Notes under the pieces: model-generated
What the model saw: only the letters and a program-made list of their open reading frames with translations
The model's database searches: none
What the model was told of the DNA's origin: nothing
Program-made: the position numbers and the translations under genes
Part shown: in pieces, positions 1 through 9,253 of the stretch
Layout of the letters: each line of letters opens with the position of its first letter
Numbering within the stretch: position 1 is the first letter of the stretch
Source: DATGPD01 sp031423015
GTDB lineage: Bacteria; Planctomycetota; UBA1135; UBA2386
Direction of reading: 5' to 3'
Length of the DNA stretch: 64,000 bases
Assembly (NCBI GenBank): GCA_031423015.1
Contig: JANPER010000277.1
Coordinates: 1-64,000 of the forward strand

Positions 1-1072
1 CGCTCGACACGCGCGCCGCCATCGCCTCGGGATCGCCAGCCAGCAGCAGCCCGGGCTCGCGTTCACTCGCCGCGCCCAAACCCTGCGCCGCCGCCGGCGA
101 GGCGACCACCGGCACGCCGGCGCTCATCGCTTCGAGTACCTTGTTCTGCACGCCGCGCGCCAGCCGCAGCGGCGCGATCGACACTGCCGCCTGATCGAGC
201 CACGGTGGTACTGCGGCCACGCGGCCGGTCACCTCGATGCCGTCGCGGCCGTGCAGCGCGCGGATCGCGGGCACCGGTCGACTGCCGACCACGCAGAGGC
301 GCGCGTCGCCGAACTTCGCGCGCACGCTCGGCCAAGCGTCGCGCACGAACCACAACACGCCGTCGACGTTGGGCTCGTAGTCCAGGATCCCCGTGAAGAT
401 CGCGGTGTGCGCTTGGCGCCGCGCATCGTCGCCGACGCGGAAGTGCTCGACGTCGACCCCGTTCGGCAGCACCAGCGGATCCACGTCCTTGATGCGGGCG
501 CGGAACAGCGTGCGCTCGACTTCAGACACCACCGCGCTCAGGGTGAACGCGCGCGCGACGGCGGTCTCGTAGGCCAGCAAAGTGCGCGCTTCGCGCGCGT
601 AGATCGCGCGCATCGGCCCGCGCGCGCGCTGCGCGAACTGCGCCCACTTGTCGGAGTCCAGTTCGGCAAACTGCATCAGCCGCACCGGCACATGAGCGAA
701 CGGCATCGCAAACTGCGCCATGCCCGACGAGTAGACCCAGATCAGGTCGGGCGGCTCGCGCCGCACCCACTCGGCGAGCGTGCGCGACAGTTGGCGATGC
801 GCGAAGAACGGCAGGGTCAGCGGCTGGCCGGTGAGCAGGGCGCGCAAGCTCGTGAACTTTCGCCCTCGGCGCGAGATCGTCGGCGCACACACGTCGGCCA
901 CGTCCTTGCGCAGCGTCTCGGCGTGTTCGACCTCGGTTGCGTCTTCTGCGAGACACCCGACGCGCACGGTTGCACCCCGCGCCAACAGGTGGCGCAGGAA
1001 GTGATGCGTGGTGATCTTGTCGCCGCGGTCCGGCGGATACGGCACTCGTTGGCTGAGGAAGAGGACACGCAC
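1..1072 (-). CDS. Glycosyltransferase, TIGR03087-like (partial, C-terminus beyond left edge)
   Basis: The reading frame is open from a GTG at 1072 to the left edge, about 357 codons, so only the extreme C-terminus is missing. The product begins VRVLFLSQRVPYPPDRGDK and continues with SDKWAQFAQRARGPMRAIYARE, a donor-site stretch GVQNKVLEAMSAGVPVVASP, and an NGVDVEHF motif. This matches, from memory, the GT4-like sugar transferases described with the XrtA/PEP-CTERM exopolysaccharide system (TIGR03087). Such enzymes transfer an activated sugar to a lipid-linked or exported glycan at the cytoplasmic face. I see no exosortase in the window, so that partnership is untested. GTG was chosen because the family's conserved N-terminus begins exactly there. 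Confidence 0.88.
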   Translation of the reverse strand, partial: MRVLFLSQRVPYPPDRGDKITTHHFLRHLLARGATVRVGCLAEDATEVEHAETLRKDVADVCAPTISRRGRKFTSLRALLTGQPLTLPFFAHRQLSRTLAEWVRREPPDLIWVYSSGMAQFAMPFAHVPVRLMQFAELDSDKWAQFAQRARGPMRAIYAREARTLLAYETAVARAFTLSAVVSEVERTLFRARIKDVDPLVLPNGVDVEHFRVGDDARRQAHTAIFTGILDYEPNVDGVLWFVRDAWPSVRAKFGDARLCVVGSRPVPAIRALHGRDGIEVTGRVAAVPPWLDQAAVSIAPLRLARGVQNKVLEAMSAGVPVVASPAAAQGLGAASEREPGLLLAGDPEAMAARVSS

Positions 1073-1178
1073 GGGTGGAGGGTCAAGGCGCGGACGGGGT
1101 GAACACGGTGCGCGAGGCCGTTGCACTCTCAAGCATGGAGGGTGCGCCGTTCGATGAAGCCACCGGAGGGAGAGTGCG

Positions 1179-2051
1179 ATGGGAGCCCGAGTCGAGGCGC
1201 CAGCCGGCATCGTCGAGCTGGTCAACAAGACAGTAGAACTGCCGACCATTCCGGCGGTCCTGACGCGTTTGAACGCGGTCATGGCCAACCCGGAGGCGTC
1301 GGCCAAGGACGTGGCCGCGGTCATCGCCGCTGACCCGGCGGTCGCGACCAACCTGCTGCGCATCGTCAACTCGCCGTACTACGGGCTGCAGGTCCGCGTC
1401 TCCTCGGTCGACCTCGCGGTGTCGATCCTGGGCTTCAACATGACCCGCAAGGTCGCGCTCAAGGCGGCCGTGTTCAGCGTGTTCGCCAAGAAGAAGGACC
1501 CGGAGCAGACCTTCGATTTCAAGGGTTTTTGGCGGCATGCGGTGTTTGCCGGCGTGGCGGCGCGGACGTTGGGCGGGGCGAGTCGCAGTCTGGCCAAGGC
1601 CAGTGGGGGAGATCTGTACATGTGCGGCCTGTTGCACGACATCGGCAAGATCATTCTCCTAGAGAAGCAGCACGACCGATATGTAGCGATGCTGGCCGAG
1701 GCCACCCGGACGCAGCGACCCGAGATCGAGGTCGAACTCGAACGGTTTGGCTTCACCCATGCCGACGTCGGCAGCGTGCTCGCCATCAAATGGTTCCTCC
1801 CCGAAGACCTCACGACCGCGATTCGCTACCACCACGCCCCGGCCAAGGATCCGTTCCATCAGTCGCTGTCGTCGTTGGTCCACCTGGCCGATCACTTTGC
1901 GTGGGGCGCCGGCAAGCCGTCGACGCTGGTTCGGTCGCCGCCGGTGTTGGACGCGGAGTCCTATGACCGGGTCGGCCTTGAACCCGACCGGGCCGCGAGC
2001 CTGCTGCCGCAGATCAACGAAGACTACGAGGCGAGCGGTCTGCCTTTTTGA
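1179..2051 (+). CDS. HDOD domain protein
   Basis: This 290-residue protein is almost entirely an HDOD domain, a catalytically degenerate relative of HD phosphohydrolases found in bacterial signalling and regulatory proteins. The N-terminal helix bundle carries LPTIPAVLTRLNAVM and the line AADPAVATNLLRIVNSPYYG, both typical of the family. The residual HD motif is GLLHDIGKIILLE near residue 155, followed by YHHAP near residue 220. No receiver, EAL or GGDEF domain is attached, so its input is unknown. GGAGGGAG lies a few bases upstream of the ATG and supports this start. It faces away from the glycosyltransferase on its left and is followed by a hairpin before the flippase gene. Confidence 0.9.
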   Translation: MGARVEAPAGIVELVNKTVELPTIPAVLTRLNAVMANPEASAKDVAAVIAADPAVATNLLRIVNSPYYGLQVRVSSVDLAVSILGFNMTRKVALKAAVFSVFAKKKDPEQTFDFKGFWRHAVFAGVAARTLGGASRSLAKASGGDLYMCGLLHDIGKIILLEKQHDRYVAMLAEATRTQRPEIEVELERFGFTHADVGSVLAIKWFLPEDLTTAIRYHHAPAKDPFHQSLSSLVHLADHFAWGAGKPSTLVRSPPVLDAESYDRVGLEPDRAASLLPQINEDYEASGLPF

Positions 2052-2083
2052 ACAAGGGCGCGCGTTGCGCGACCTTGCTCGAG

Positions 2084-2104
2084 CGAGCCAGCGGAGCTGG
2101 CTCG
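2084..2104 (+). terminator. Hairpin after the HDOD gene
   Basis: A perfect 9-bp stem (CGAGCCAGC / GCTGGCTCG) with a GGA loop lies 33 bases after the HDOD stop codon. No T-tract follows, so this is a hairpin with possible terminator or attenuator function, not a canonical intrinsic terminator. Confidence 0.4.
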
Positions 2105-2153
2105 ACGTTGAACAAGCGGGTTCGGGGTCGCGCGCGCTGGTGGGGGGCTGCCG

Positions 2154-3569
2154 ATGAACTTCCGCCGGTGGGTCGTCTTCAGCTTTGCGATGCACATCGT
2201 GGTCATCGCCCTCGACAAGGGCGCCGGCCTCGTGCTCACGATGCTGCTCGCGGAGAACGCCGACTACAAGGGCTACGCCGACCTCCTCACCACTCTGCCG
2301 TTCATCCTGATGTCGGTCGGCAACTTGGGGCTTGCCACGTCGCTGGTGTACTTCGTGCGGCGCGAGAACTACGACGTGCAGAAGGTGGCGGAGGCCACCA
2401 GCCTGGTTGCCCTGGTGTGGGGCAGCTTCATCGCGCTGCTCGGCATGGCCGTGATGCTGTTCTTGGTGCCTTGGTTGCGGCCCGACTGGAGTGCACAGCC
2501 GTGGCTGGTGATTCCGCTTTGCTCGTGCGTGCCGTTCTTGCTGCTGTCGAGCTACCTCAACAGCATCCAGCTCGCCACCGAGCGTGTGCGCGACTACAAC
2601 CTGATGCACGTGTTGGGGTCGGCGACCTTCTTGCCGCTATTCCTGCTGTTCTACTGGCTGGGCGGCGGTGGCGCGGCGGCGGCGCAGGGCGTCGTGCTCG
2701 GGCGGCTGAGTGTGGCGGTGCTGATGGTGGGCGCGGTTTGGTGGATGCTGCGCGGCGTGGTCAAGGTGCGCCCGCGCTTGCACCTCGACTTCCTGCGCAA
2801 GGGCATCGCGTTCGGGTGGAAGGCGAACGTGACGTCGGTGCTGTCGTACCTGAACCACCGCCTCGACCTCTTGATCCTGCCGTTCGTGTTCGTGCCGCTG
2901 GGTCTGGTGGGCCAGGCCTCGATCGGTGCCGTCAAGGCGGAGGTCGCGTTCTACAGCCTGGCCGTGACGCTCGCCGAGTTGGTGTGGCACTTCCCCGAAG
3001 CGCTGCGCGACCTGTTCTTCAGCAAGGTCGCTGGCGAGACGCACGAGCAGGCGCGCAAGGTCACGCCGGTGTTGTCGCGCATGTGCCTCGCGGTGGCAGT
3101 GATCGGCACGCTGCTGCTGATCGCGGGTTTCTGGCCGTTGTTCGGCATGCTCGGCGTCATCCATGGTTGGCTCCGGGGCAACGCCGATGTGTTCCACACC
3201 GGCTGGCTGCCGACGGTGTGGCCGGCGTTCCTGTGGTTGGCGCCCGGCACAGTGGCGTTCACCGTGGTCAAGATCCTGCAGAACGACCTCGCGGCGCGCG
3301 GCCATCTGAATGCGTGCATGAAGTCGGGGGCGCTGTCATTCGTCACCATGATCGCGCTCGACGTGTTGTGGATCCCGAGCGGCGGCGCCATCGGTGCGGC
3401 ACAAGCGTCGACCGTGGCCTACCTGGTCGCCGCCGCCTACATGTTGTGGATCTACCCGCGCCTGGGCGGGGCGTCGGCGCTCGAGTGCATCGTGCCGCAG
3501 CGCGGCGACATGCAGTACGTGCGCGAGATCGCGAGTGGCATCTGGCGGAAGCTGCGGAGACGCGGGTGA
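2154..3569 (+). CDS. Oligosaccharide flippase-like membrane protein
   Basis: The 471-residue product is hydrophobic through most of its length, with about twelve apparent membrane segments starting with FSFAMHIVVIALDKGAGLVL. Length and topology fit the MATE/MOP-type polysaccharide flippases (Wzx/RfbX class), which move lipid-linked glycan units across the inner membrane. A run of Gs (GGTGGGGGG) just before the ATG serves as ribosome-binding site. Its TGA overlaps the GTG start of the following glycosyltransferase, so the two are probably translated together. The neighbouring sugar transferases support a role in exporting a surface glycan. The substrate cannot be read from sequence. Confidence 0.82.
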   Translation: MNFRRWVVFSFAMHIVVIALDKGAGLVLTMLLAENADYKGYADLLTTLPFILMSVGNLGLATSLVYFVRRENYDVQKVAEATSLVALVWGSFIALLGMAVMLFLVPWLRPDWSAQPWLVIPLCSCVPFLLLSSYLNSIQLATERVRDYNLMHVLGSATFLPLFLLFYWLGGGGAAAAQGVVLGRLSVAVLMVGAVWWMLRGVVKVRPRLHLDFLRKGIAFGWKANVTSVLSYLNHRLDLLILPFVFVPLGLVGQASIGAVKAEVAFYSLAVTLAELVWHFPEALRDLFFSKVAGETHEQARKVTPVLSRMCLAVAVIGTLLLIAGFWPLFGMLGVIHGWLRGNADVFHTGWLPTVWPAFLWLAPGTVAFTVVKILQNDLAARGHLNACMKSGALSFVTMIALDVLWIPSGGAIGAAQASTVAYLVAAAYMLWIYPRLGGASALECIVPQRGDMQYVREIASGIWRKLRRRG

Positions 3570-4444
3570 GCCCGTCGCCGACGATCGCGGTCGTCGTGCC
3601 CTCGTACAACGGCGAACGCTTCTTGCCGGCCACGTTGGCGTCGGTGGCGGCGCAGACCCTGCCCGCGAGCGAAGTGATCGTCGTCGACGACGGCTCGCAC
3701 GACGGCAGCGTCGCGATCGCCGAGCGCGCGGGGGTGCGCGTGCTGCAGCAACAGAACGCCGGGCCGGGCGCCGCGCGCAACCGCGGCGTGGCCGCGAGTC
3801 GCAGCGAGCTGATCGCGTTCCTCGATGCCGACGATGTGTTCGCGCCCGACAAGCTGGCGCGCCAGGTGGAAGCGCTGGCTGCGATGCCAGACGCCGCGGC
3901 GGTGTGTTCGGATGCGACGCTCCTCGGCGGCGCGCGCGATGGCGACCGCAAAAACGCGGGTCACCGTGTACCGACGCGGCTCGCGTTCCACGACCTGTTG
4001 CGCGGCAACCCCGTGATCCTCAGCAGCGTGCTGGTGCGGCGCGCCGCGATCGAGCGCGCCGGCGGCTTCGACGAGGATCGCGTGCTGATTGCCACCGAAG
4101 ACTACGACCTGTGGCTGCGCCTGCTGGCCGACGAGCGTGCCTACTTCGCCTACGTCGACGCGCCCCTGCTGCAGTATCGCGTGCACGGCGGCAACCTGTC
4201 GAACGACGGTCGCTTCCTGCTGGGCATCGATCGCATCATGCAGAAGCTAGTGGCGGCGCGCCCGGCCGACGCGCGCGTGCGCACCGCCGCCAACGCCCGC
4301 CGCGCCGAGGTGCGCCTCGACGCCGCCTGGGCTTGCCTGCAGCGCGGCGAGCGCCAGCAGGCTCGGGCGCTGCTGGCGCAAGCGCGCGCGTATTCCGGGC
4401 CGTCGTGGAAGGCCACCAAGCTGTGGCTGCGCTCGTTCATGTGA
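3566..4444 (+). CDS. Glycosyltransferase family 2
   Basis: A 292-residue GT-A fold transferase. The N-terminus PTIAVVVPSYNGERFLPATL is the standard GT2 nucleotide-binding start; VIVVDDGSHDGS and the catalytic-metal motif AFLDADDVF follow near residue 85. A later TEDYDLWLRLL segment is the usual acceptor-side motif. The start is a GTG that overlaps the flippase stop (GTGA), chosen because family homology begins five residues after it. It probably adds a sugar to the lipid-linked glycan that the flippase exports. A hydrophilic helical tail of about 50 residues rich in Arg and Ala ends the protein. Confidence 0.88.
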   Translation: MSPSPTIAVVVPSYNGERFLPATLASVAAQTLPASEVIVVDDGSHDGSVAIAERAGVRVLQQQNAGPGAARNRGVAASRSELIAFLDADDVFAPDKLARQVEALAAMPDAAAVCSDATLLGGARDGDRKNAGHRVPTRLAFHDLLRGNPVILSSVLVRRAAIERAGGFDEDRVLIATEDYDLWLRLLADERAYFAYVDAPLLQYRVHGGNLSNDGRFLLGIDRIMQKLVAARPADARVRTAANARRAEVRLDAAWACLQRGERQQARALLAQARAYSGPSWKATKLWLRSFM

Positions 4445-4450
4445 GCAGTG

Positions 4451-4471
4451 CGAATGTGTCAGACACATTCG
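4451..4471. repeat. Perfect short palindrome between convergent genes
   Basis: CGAATGTGTC, one central A, then GACACATTCG form a perfect 10-bp inverted repeat. It occupies nearly all of the 33-bp gap between two convergent genes. It may act as a bidirectional terminator, though there is no T-run. The GTGTCAGACAC core also resembles REP-type palindromes associated with Y1 transposases. Confidence 0.6.
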
Positions 4472-4477
4472 TCCTGG

Positions 4478-5584
4478 TCACTGCGTGCGGATCCACACGC
4501 AGTTGGTCATCGCCAAGCCCTGCGCCGCGCCGGCATCGAGTAGACCGACTTGAAAGGTCAGCGTCGCGGCCGGGCCACTCGGGATGCCGAAGCTCTGCAG
4601 CCACGACCCGCTGCCGGTCCCGCTGCCGCCGAGCGTCAGCGGCAGCGTGACCGGAAACAGGTTGCCGACCACGATGTTGCAGCCAAGGAAATGCGCGCTG
4701 GTCTGGCTCTGGCCGATGAGCAGCACGCCGGGCGCGCCGCCGAGACCGCGGTCGACGCGCAGGCTCGCGCTCTGTCCGCCGCGGAAGCAGGTGGGCGCCG
4801 ACAGCTCTGGCCCGACGCTGCCGGAGCCGCGACAGGCGATGGCGTAGCCGAGCGCGCACGGCACGAAGTCAGCGCCGCGCACGTCGAGGTAGCCGCCGCC
4901 GCCGATCAGCGTGTAGGCGCCGGTCGTCACATCGATCTCATAGAGCTGGTCGCGGCCGCCGAACACCTTGCCGTCGGCGCGCGTCGCCAGGAACTGGATG
5001 TCGAAGCCCGGGCTGCCGATGTTGGGGTTCACGTCGGTGGCCACGCCGGTGACGCGATCGATGCGCACGAGGCCGACCCCGACGCCGAACGCCGGCAGGT
5101 CGAAGCCGTACAACGCGCCGCCGACGCTGGTCAATCCCTGCAGCCCCGGGTAGCCGATGTTGCCGACTCGGTATGAAAAGCCCGTGGTCGAGATGTGCCA
5201 GAGTTCGTTGTTTGGGTTCACCGCGCCGACATTGACCACGGCGAAGAACGAGCCGTCGGCCTCGGCCGCCAGCCCGCGCACGTCGGGCACCACTCCGGAA
5301 CGAACCGTGCCGCTGCCGTTCGTCGGATCGATGCTGATCAGATTCAGCGCGGTGCGCGGGCCCTGCGTCGACCAGATCGTGCCCGCGGTGTCGATCGCCA
5401 GGCTGTTGTGCCCGCTCGCAAACAGCGTGCGGCCGATCTGCGTGCCGCCGCCCGTCGTGGAGCTGATGCGATAGACCTCGCCCGTCCAGGCCACGGCGAC
5501 CAGGTCTTGGGCAGGCAGTGCCGGCGTGGCGGCGGCCAGGAGGAGAGCAGGCGAGAGCAGGACGCGGCGCGGGAACGGGCTCAT
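4478..5584 (-). CDS. Secreted beta-propeller protein with C-terminal Cys-containing domain
   Basis: The 368-residue product starts with a signal peptide (MSPFPRRVLLSPALLLAAAT, likely cleavage after ALPAQ). Residues about 25-245 form repeats of the kind DGSFFAV, ADGKVFGGRD and YEIDVTTGA, as in SMP-30/NHL-like or Vgb-type propellers. The last ~120 residues (YAIACRGSGSVGP to the end, with FLGCN) look like the C-terminal domain also seen at 14.5, 17.3 and 38.2 kb. The protein should be periplasmic or surface-exposed. No catalytic residues are recognisable and the ligand is unknown. It follows the Kelch gene on the same strand after 88 bases, possibly in one transcript. Confidence 0.8.
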   Translation of the reverse strand: MSPFPRRVLLSPALLLAAATPALPAQDLVAVAWTGEVYRISSTTGGGTQIGRTLFASGHNSLAIDTAGTIWSTQGPRTALNLISIDPTNGSGTVRSGVVPDVRGLAAEADGSFFAVVNVGAVNPNNELWHISTTGFSYRVGNIGYPGLQGLTSVGGALYGFDLPAFGVGVGLVRIDRVTGVATDVNPNIGSPGFDIQFLATRADGKVFGGRDQLYEIDVTTGAYTLIGGGGYLDVRGADFVPCALGYAIACRGSGSVGPELSAPTCFRGGQSASLRVDRGLGGAPGVLLIGQSQTSAHFLGCNIVVGNLFPVTLPLTLGGSGTGSGSWLQSFGIPSGPAATLTFQVGLLDAGAAQGLAMTNCVWIRTQ

Positions 5585-5672
5585 GCCGGGTGAAGTGCCG
5601 CCGCGGGCAGGCCGTCACGCAGGAACCACGCGATTTGCGGCGCCCGGGCAGCCAGCCGGTGGCGCAGCGCCG

Positions 5673-8600
5673 CTACCCCTGCACGACCACCGCGAGGCCG
5701 TCGGTCACCGTCAGACAGACGGCCGCATCCAGCACCACCCCTTGCATGGTGAACAGGCCACCGATGAGCGCCGGATCGGCTGGGATCGGGATGCATACGT
5801 TTGCCGGATCGGTGTCGACCGGCAGGGTGATGTCGGGGAGGGCGTACAGGTTGCTCGGCACGCAGAACGTCGGCGGATCGAGCGGCAGCGCCGGGTAGAG
5901 CGGCGGCGACAAGCCGATGACCAGCACGCCGACGAGCTGCGTGTTGGGGAACTCAAGACAGAAGTTCTGGCCGATCTGCGGCGCGGTCGTGCAGGTGATC
6001 GGCAGGGCGCCGCCGCCGGTGATGCCTTCGCCGATGATCTCGCAGGCGAAGTAGTACTCCCAGGTGTCGTCGCGGCTGGTGAAGGGCTGCGTGAAGCCGC
6101 CGAACACCACGCAGCGGTGCCGCTGCTCGTCGTAGACCATCGCGTGCTGCCCACGGAAGACGGGCGCGTCGGCAGTGAAGCGCTGCGTCCAGTCGATCCC
6201 ATTCCACTCCCAGGTATCGCGCAGCGGCGACGGTATGCGTCGGCCACTGAACAGCACGACCTTGCCGCGCAAGCTGTCATAGGCCAGGCTGGAGGCGCGG
6301 TTCTGCGGTTGGTTTGCCGGCGCCATCTGCAACCAGTCGGTACCGTCCCACTCCCACGTCTCGAAGCTCGCAAGGTTGGCGTTGGTGCCGCACAGCACGG
6401 TGCGTTGGCGCCGCGCGTCGTAGGCCATCGAGGGGCTGGTGATCGCTGGCGGCGTGGTGGCGGGGGCGAGCTGGGTCCACGTCGTGCCGTCGAACGACCA
6501 CGTCTCGTTGGTCTGCAAGCCGAAGAAGCCACCCGTGACGTTGCCGCCAAACAGCAGGATCACGCTGTTGGCGCTGTCGTACGCCATCGCCGGTTCACGC
6601 CGCGGGGCCGGACTGGTCGTTGGGATGAGCTGCGTCCAATCAGTGCCGTCCCACGCCCAGGTGTCGCCGAGGCGGGCGATGCCGTTGAAGCCGCCGAACA
6701 GCAACGTTCGCGCGTTCACCGTGTCGTAGGCCATTGCGGACTGCGAGCGCGCCGACGGGCTGGTGGTGGGCGTCAACAGCGTCCATTGATCGCCGTCCAG
6801 TTCCCAGGTCTCGGCCGGGCCGGACCCGCCGAACAGCAAGACCTTGCCACTGGCGCCCTGGTAGGCCATCGCGTGGTCGTAGCGGCCGCTCGGACGCGTC
6901 GGCGACGCGGCGGTGATGTCACGCCAGTTCGTCCCCATGCCGATCACGGTGCCGTAGTCGGCGACCGCGGTCGTGTCAACGGTCACGCTCACGCCGATGC
7001 TGTTTTGGTTCACTGCGCCGGGCACGCCATTGATGATCCAGTAGCGGAACGCGTTGTTGCCGACCACGGTCGGTGCCGTGAGGCTGACCGTGGAGAACGG
7101 CAAGTAGGCGCGCTGGAACGGCGTGACGCCGTCGCCGTTGTTGTAGACGTCGGTCGGCGCCACCGTGATCGCGACGCCACTCGCCGGCGTCGAGTCGATG
7201 GTCAACGCGCGCAACGGCAGATACACCGCACGCGCCGTGATGGTGCGTGGGCCGGTGCCGAGGTCGTCGACGCTCAGCGTGCGCGCGCCGGTCGGCTGCA
7301 CGTTGCCTTGGTAGACCCAGTGGTTGAAGAGATGCTGCGCGCTGCCGCCGCTCACTGCGAACTGCGGCGCGGTCACCTGGAACGCCTGGCGCGGCGGGTA
7401 GCTGCGGCTGAACGGCGTGCTGCCGTTGTTGCTGCCGAAGCGATCGGTGTGCGTCACGGTGATCGCGGCGAACAACGGCACCGTGTTGGTGTTGTCGGTC
7501 GCGCTCACCGCGGCGTCGACCCAGCCGGGCGTGTTCTGCTCGCGGCCGAACCACACGTAGCGTGGCACCACGTTGCCACCGGCGTCGAGTGCGAAGCCGC
7601 TGCCCACGAAGGTCATCGGCACACCGGAGTGGCGGCCGGCGCCAAGGTAGTCGCCGCTACGGTTGCTGCTCGGACCACGCGCGCCAGCGGCGAACGCGAA
7701 GCTCGGCAACGGCGCCCAGTTCGGCGCGCACGGGTCGATCACGAACGCGGCCGTCGACGGATAGAAGCCACCGCCGCCATACATGAACGTGCCGCCGACA
7801 TCGCCAGCGGCGTTGGTGGCGCAGGTCGGGAAGTGGAACGCGATCGTGTTGCTCCAGATGTCGTGCTGTGCGATGAGTCCAACGTCGCTGGTGCGCAAGC
7901 GCGCGACGCGCACGAAGCACTGCGGCCGGCCAGCGACGGCACCCGAGGTCCACAGGAAGCCCATCTCGCCAGCGTTGGCGTAGCCGCTGAGCACGGTGTT
8001 GACGGTGTAGCCAAACCCAGTCCAGTCGCGACCGTCCGGGCCAGCCGCCGCGGTTGGCGTTCCGCTCCACGCCGCGACGGTGCGATCCACCAGGGTCGCC
8101 GCCGGCGCCGACTCACCCCACGAGTACACCCGCAGGTTGGTGGTGCTGGTGTGCGCCGCCCAATACATCGTGTTGGCCGCACCCTGTGCAAAGCGGTACG
8201 AGCCGAAGCCGCCGAGCTGCGCGGTCGTGTAGTAGCCGATGCCGATGCCGCCGAGATCGAAGATGTCCAACAGGTTGGCGCGCCAAGCCACGAGGCCCAA
8301 GGCGGTGTTGTCGGAGCCGCGGGCGATGATCGCCGACCCATACAAGTTGGTCGAGCCGTAGGCGATGTCGCTGAAGTCGAGGAAGGAGCCGGCGGGCTGG
8401 CCAAACGTTGCCGGCGTGACATCGAAGTAGTTCCAGACGTCATTGCGGAAGTCGCCGCGCCCGCGCGTGAAAGCGACGCGCAGGCCGCCGGTCTGCGTCG
8501 TGGCGCTGTAGCGGTACTCGAGCAACCAGAACGTCATGTCGACGCTCGGCACGTACACCGTGCGCTGGTCGCAGCAGAAGCCGGCGTCTCGCGCCGGAAA

Positions 8601-9068
8601 ACGCGTGTAGGGACTCGTGTGCGTCCAGCTCATCCCCGAGTCGAGCGAGCGCGCCGCAAAGAAGTTGCCGGTGTAGATCACGGTGTCGCGACTGATCGCG
8701 ACGTTGGGCTCCAGCGTGCTGGCGCTCTGCGAGGCGCCGGCCGGGCTGACCTGGTTGTTCATGAAGAACCGGAAGTCGCAAGGGGCCGTCGGATTCACGC
8801 CGCCGATCGGCACCGGCGTCGAGGTGGGCGGCGACTCGGGCAGGGGCTTGCCGCCGACTCCCTGCGGCACCATCGGGAACGACTTGGGCGGGCCGGGGTC
8901 GAGGGCCTTGGGCGGCTGCGGCACGTTCAGCTGCATGGCCGGACCGGCGGCCTGCGCTTGCACGATGGTCACGGCTGCCGCTGGAAGCTGAACCTGCTGC
9001 GCGGGAGCGCCACTGCCCGCGAGGGCCAGGGCGAGAACGAGGACGACGGGGCGTAGGGGATCGAACAT
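5673..9068 (-). CDS. Large secreted Kelch-repeat protein
   Basis: An 1131-residue secreted protein. A signal peptide (VLVLALALAGSGAPAQ) precedes a proline-rich linker. Residues ~100-510 resemble a sialidase/BNR-type propeller region, with EPNVAISRDTVIYTGNFF and SLDSGMSW. Two InlB-like B-repeats follow (GSTPFSRSYPPRQAFQVTAP and DGVTPFQRAYLPFSTVSLTA). Then come about six Kelch blades with the pattern RYDHAMAYQ, VLLFGG, TWELDGDQW. The C-terminal ~100 residues contain three to four cysteines and may be an attachment or sorting domain. The family suggests carbohydrate or protein binding at the cell surface; no active site was identified. It diverges from the pyrophosphatase gene across a 185-bp gap. 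Confidence 0.85.
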   Translation of the reverse strand: MFDPLRPVVLVLALALAGSGAPAQQVQLPAAAVTIVQAQAAGPAMQLNVPQPPKALDPGPPKSFPMVPQGVGGKPLPESPPTSTPVPIGGVNPTAPCDFRFFMNNQVSPAGASQSASTLEPNVAISRDTVIYTGNFFAARSLDSGMSWTHTSPYTRFPARDAGFCCDQRTVYVPSVDMTFWLLEYRYSATTQTGGLRVAFTRGRGDFRNDVWNYFDVTPATFGQPAGSFLDFSDIAYGSTNLYGSAIIARGSDNTALGLVAWRANLLDIFDLGGIGIGYYTTAQLGGFGSYRFAQGAANTMYWAAHTSTTNLRVYSWGESAPAATLVDRTVAAWSGTPTAAAGPDGRDWTGFGYTVNTVLSGYANAGEMGFLWTSGAVAGRPQCFVRVARLRTSDVGLIAQHDIWSNTIAFHFPTCATNAAGDVGGTFMYGGGGFYPSTAAFVIDPCAPNWAPLPSFAFAAGARGPSSNRSGDYLGAGRHSGVPMTFVGSGFALDAGGNVVPRYVWFGREQNTPGWVDAAVSATDNTNTVPLFAAITVTHTDRFGSNNGSTPFSRSYPPRQAFQVTAPQFAVSGGSAQHLFNHWVYQGNVQPTGARTLSVDDLGTGPRTITARAVYLPLRALTIDSTPASGVAITVAPTDVYNNGDGVTPFQRAYLPFSTVSLTAPTVVGNNAFRYWIINGVPGAVNQNSIGVSVTVDTTAVADYGTVIGMGTNWRDITAASPTRPSGRYDHAMAYQGASGKVLLFGGSGPAETWELDGDQWTLLTPTTSPSARSQSAMAYDTVNARTLLFGGFNGIARLGDTWAWDGTDWTQLIPTTSPAPRREPAMAYDSANSVILLFGGNVTGGFFGLQTNETWSFDGTTWTQLAPATTPPAITSPSMAYDARRQRTVLCGTNANLASFETWEWDGTDWLQMAPANQPQNRASSLAYDSLRGKVVLFSGRRIPSPLRDTWEWNGIDWTQRFTADAPVFRGQHAMVYDEQRHRCVVFGGFTQPFTSRDDTWEYYFACEIIGEGITGGGALPITCTTAPQIGQNFCLEFPNTQLVGVLVIGLSPPLYPALPLDPPTFCVPSNLYALPDITLPVDTDPANVCIPIPADPALIGGLFTMQGVVLDAAVCLTVTDGLAVVVQG

Positions 9069-9253
9069 AGGATCGCTGGATTGCGAGGGTCGATCCTTCA
9101 GGACCAGGGGGCGCGGTTACCGAACACCGAGCCAAGATTTCTTCGTGGCGGCCTTGGCCGGCCGCGCTGATCCGCCCCCAGGGCGTGGCGCAAGGCCGGG
9201 GCGGCGGCCCAGACCTTGCTTCTGCGACCTGGATCCGTAACCAGTCTCTCCCC

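Noticed and set aside
2048..3565. N-terminal extension of the GT2 gene over the flippase gene
   Set aside because: The frame is open from a TTG at 2048, but its first ~500 residues are a shadow of the flippase in another frame. GT2 homology begins at the GTG at 3566.
5526..9056. 1176-codon open frame on the plus strand
   Set aside because: It is antisense to the Kelch gene. Its translation is rich in Arg, Gly, Ala and His with no domain, the usual shadow of a GC-rich gene.
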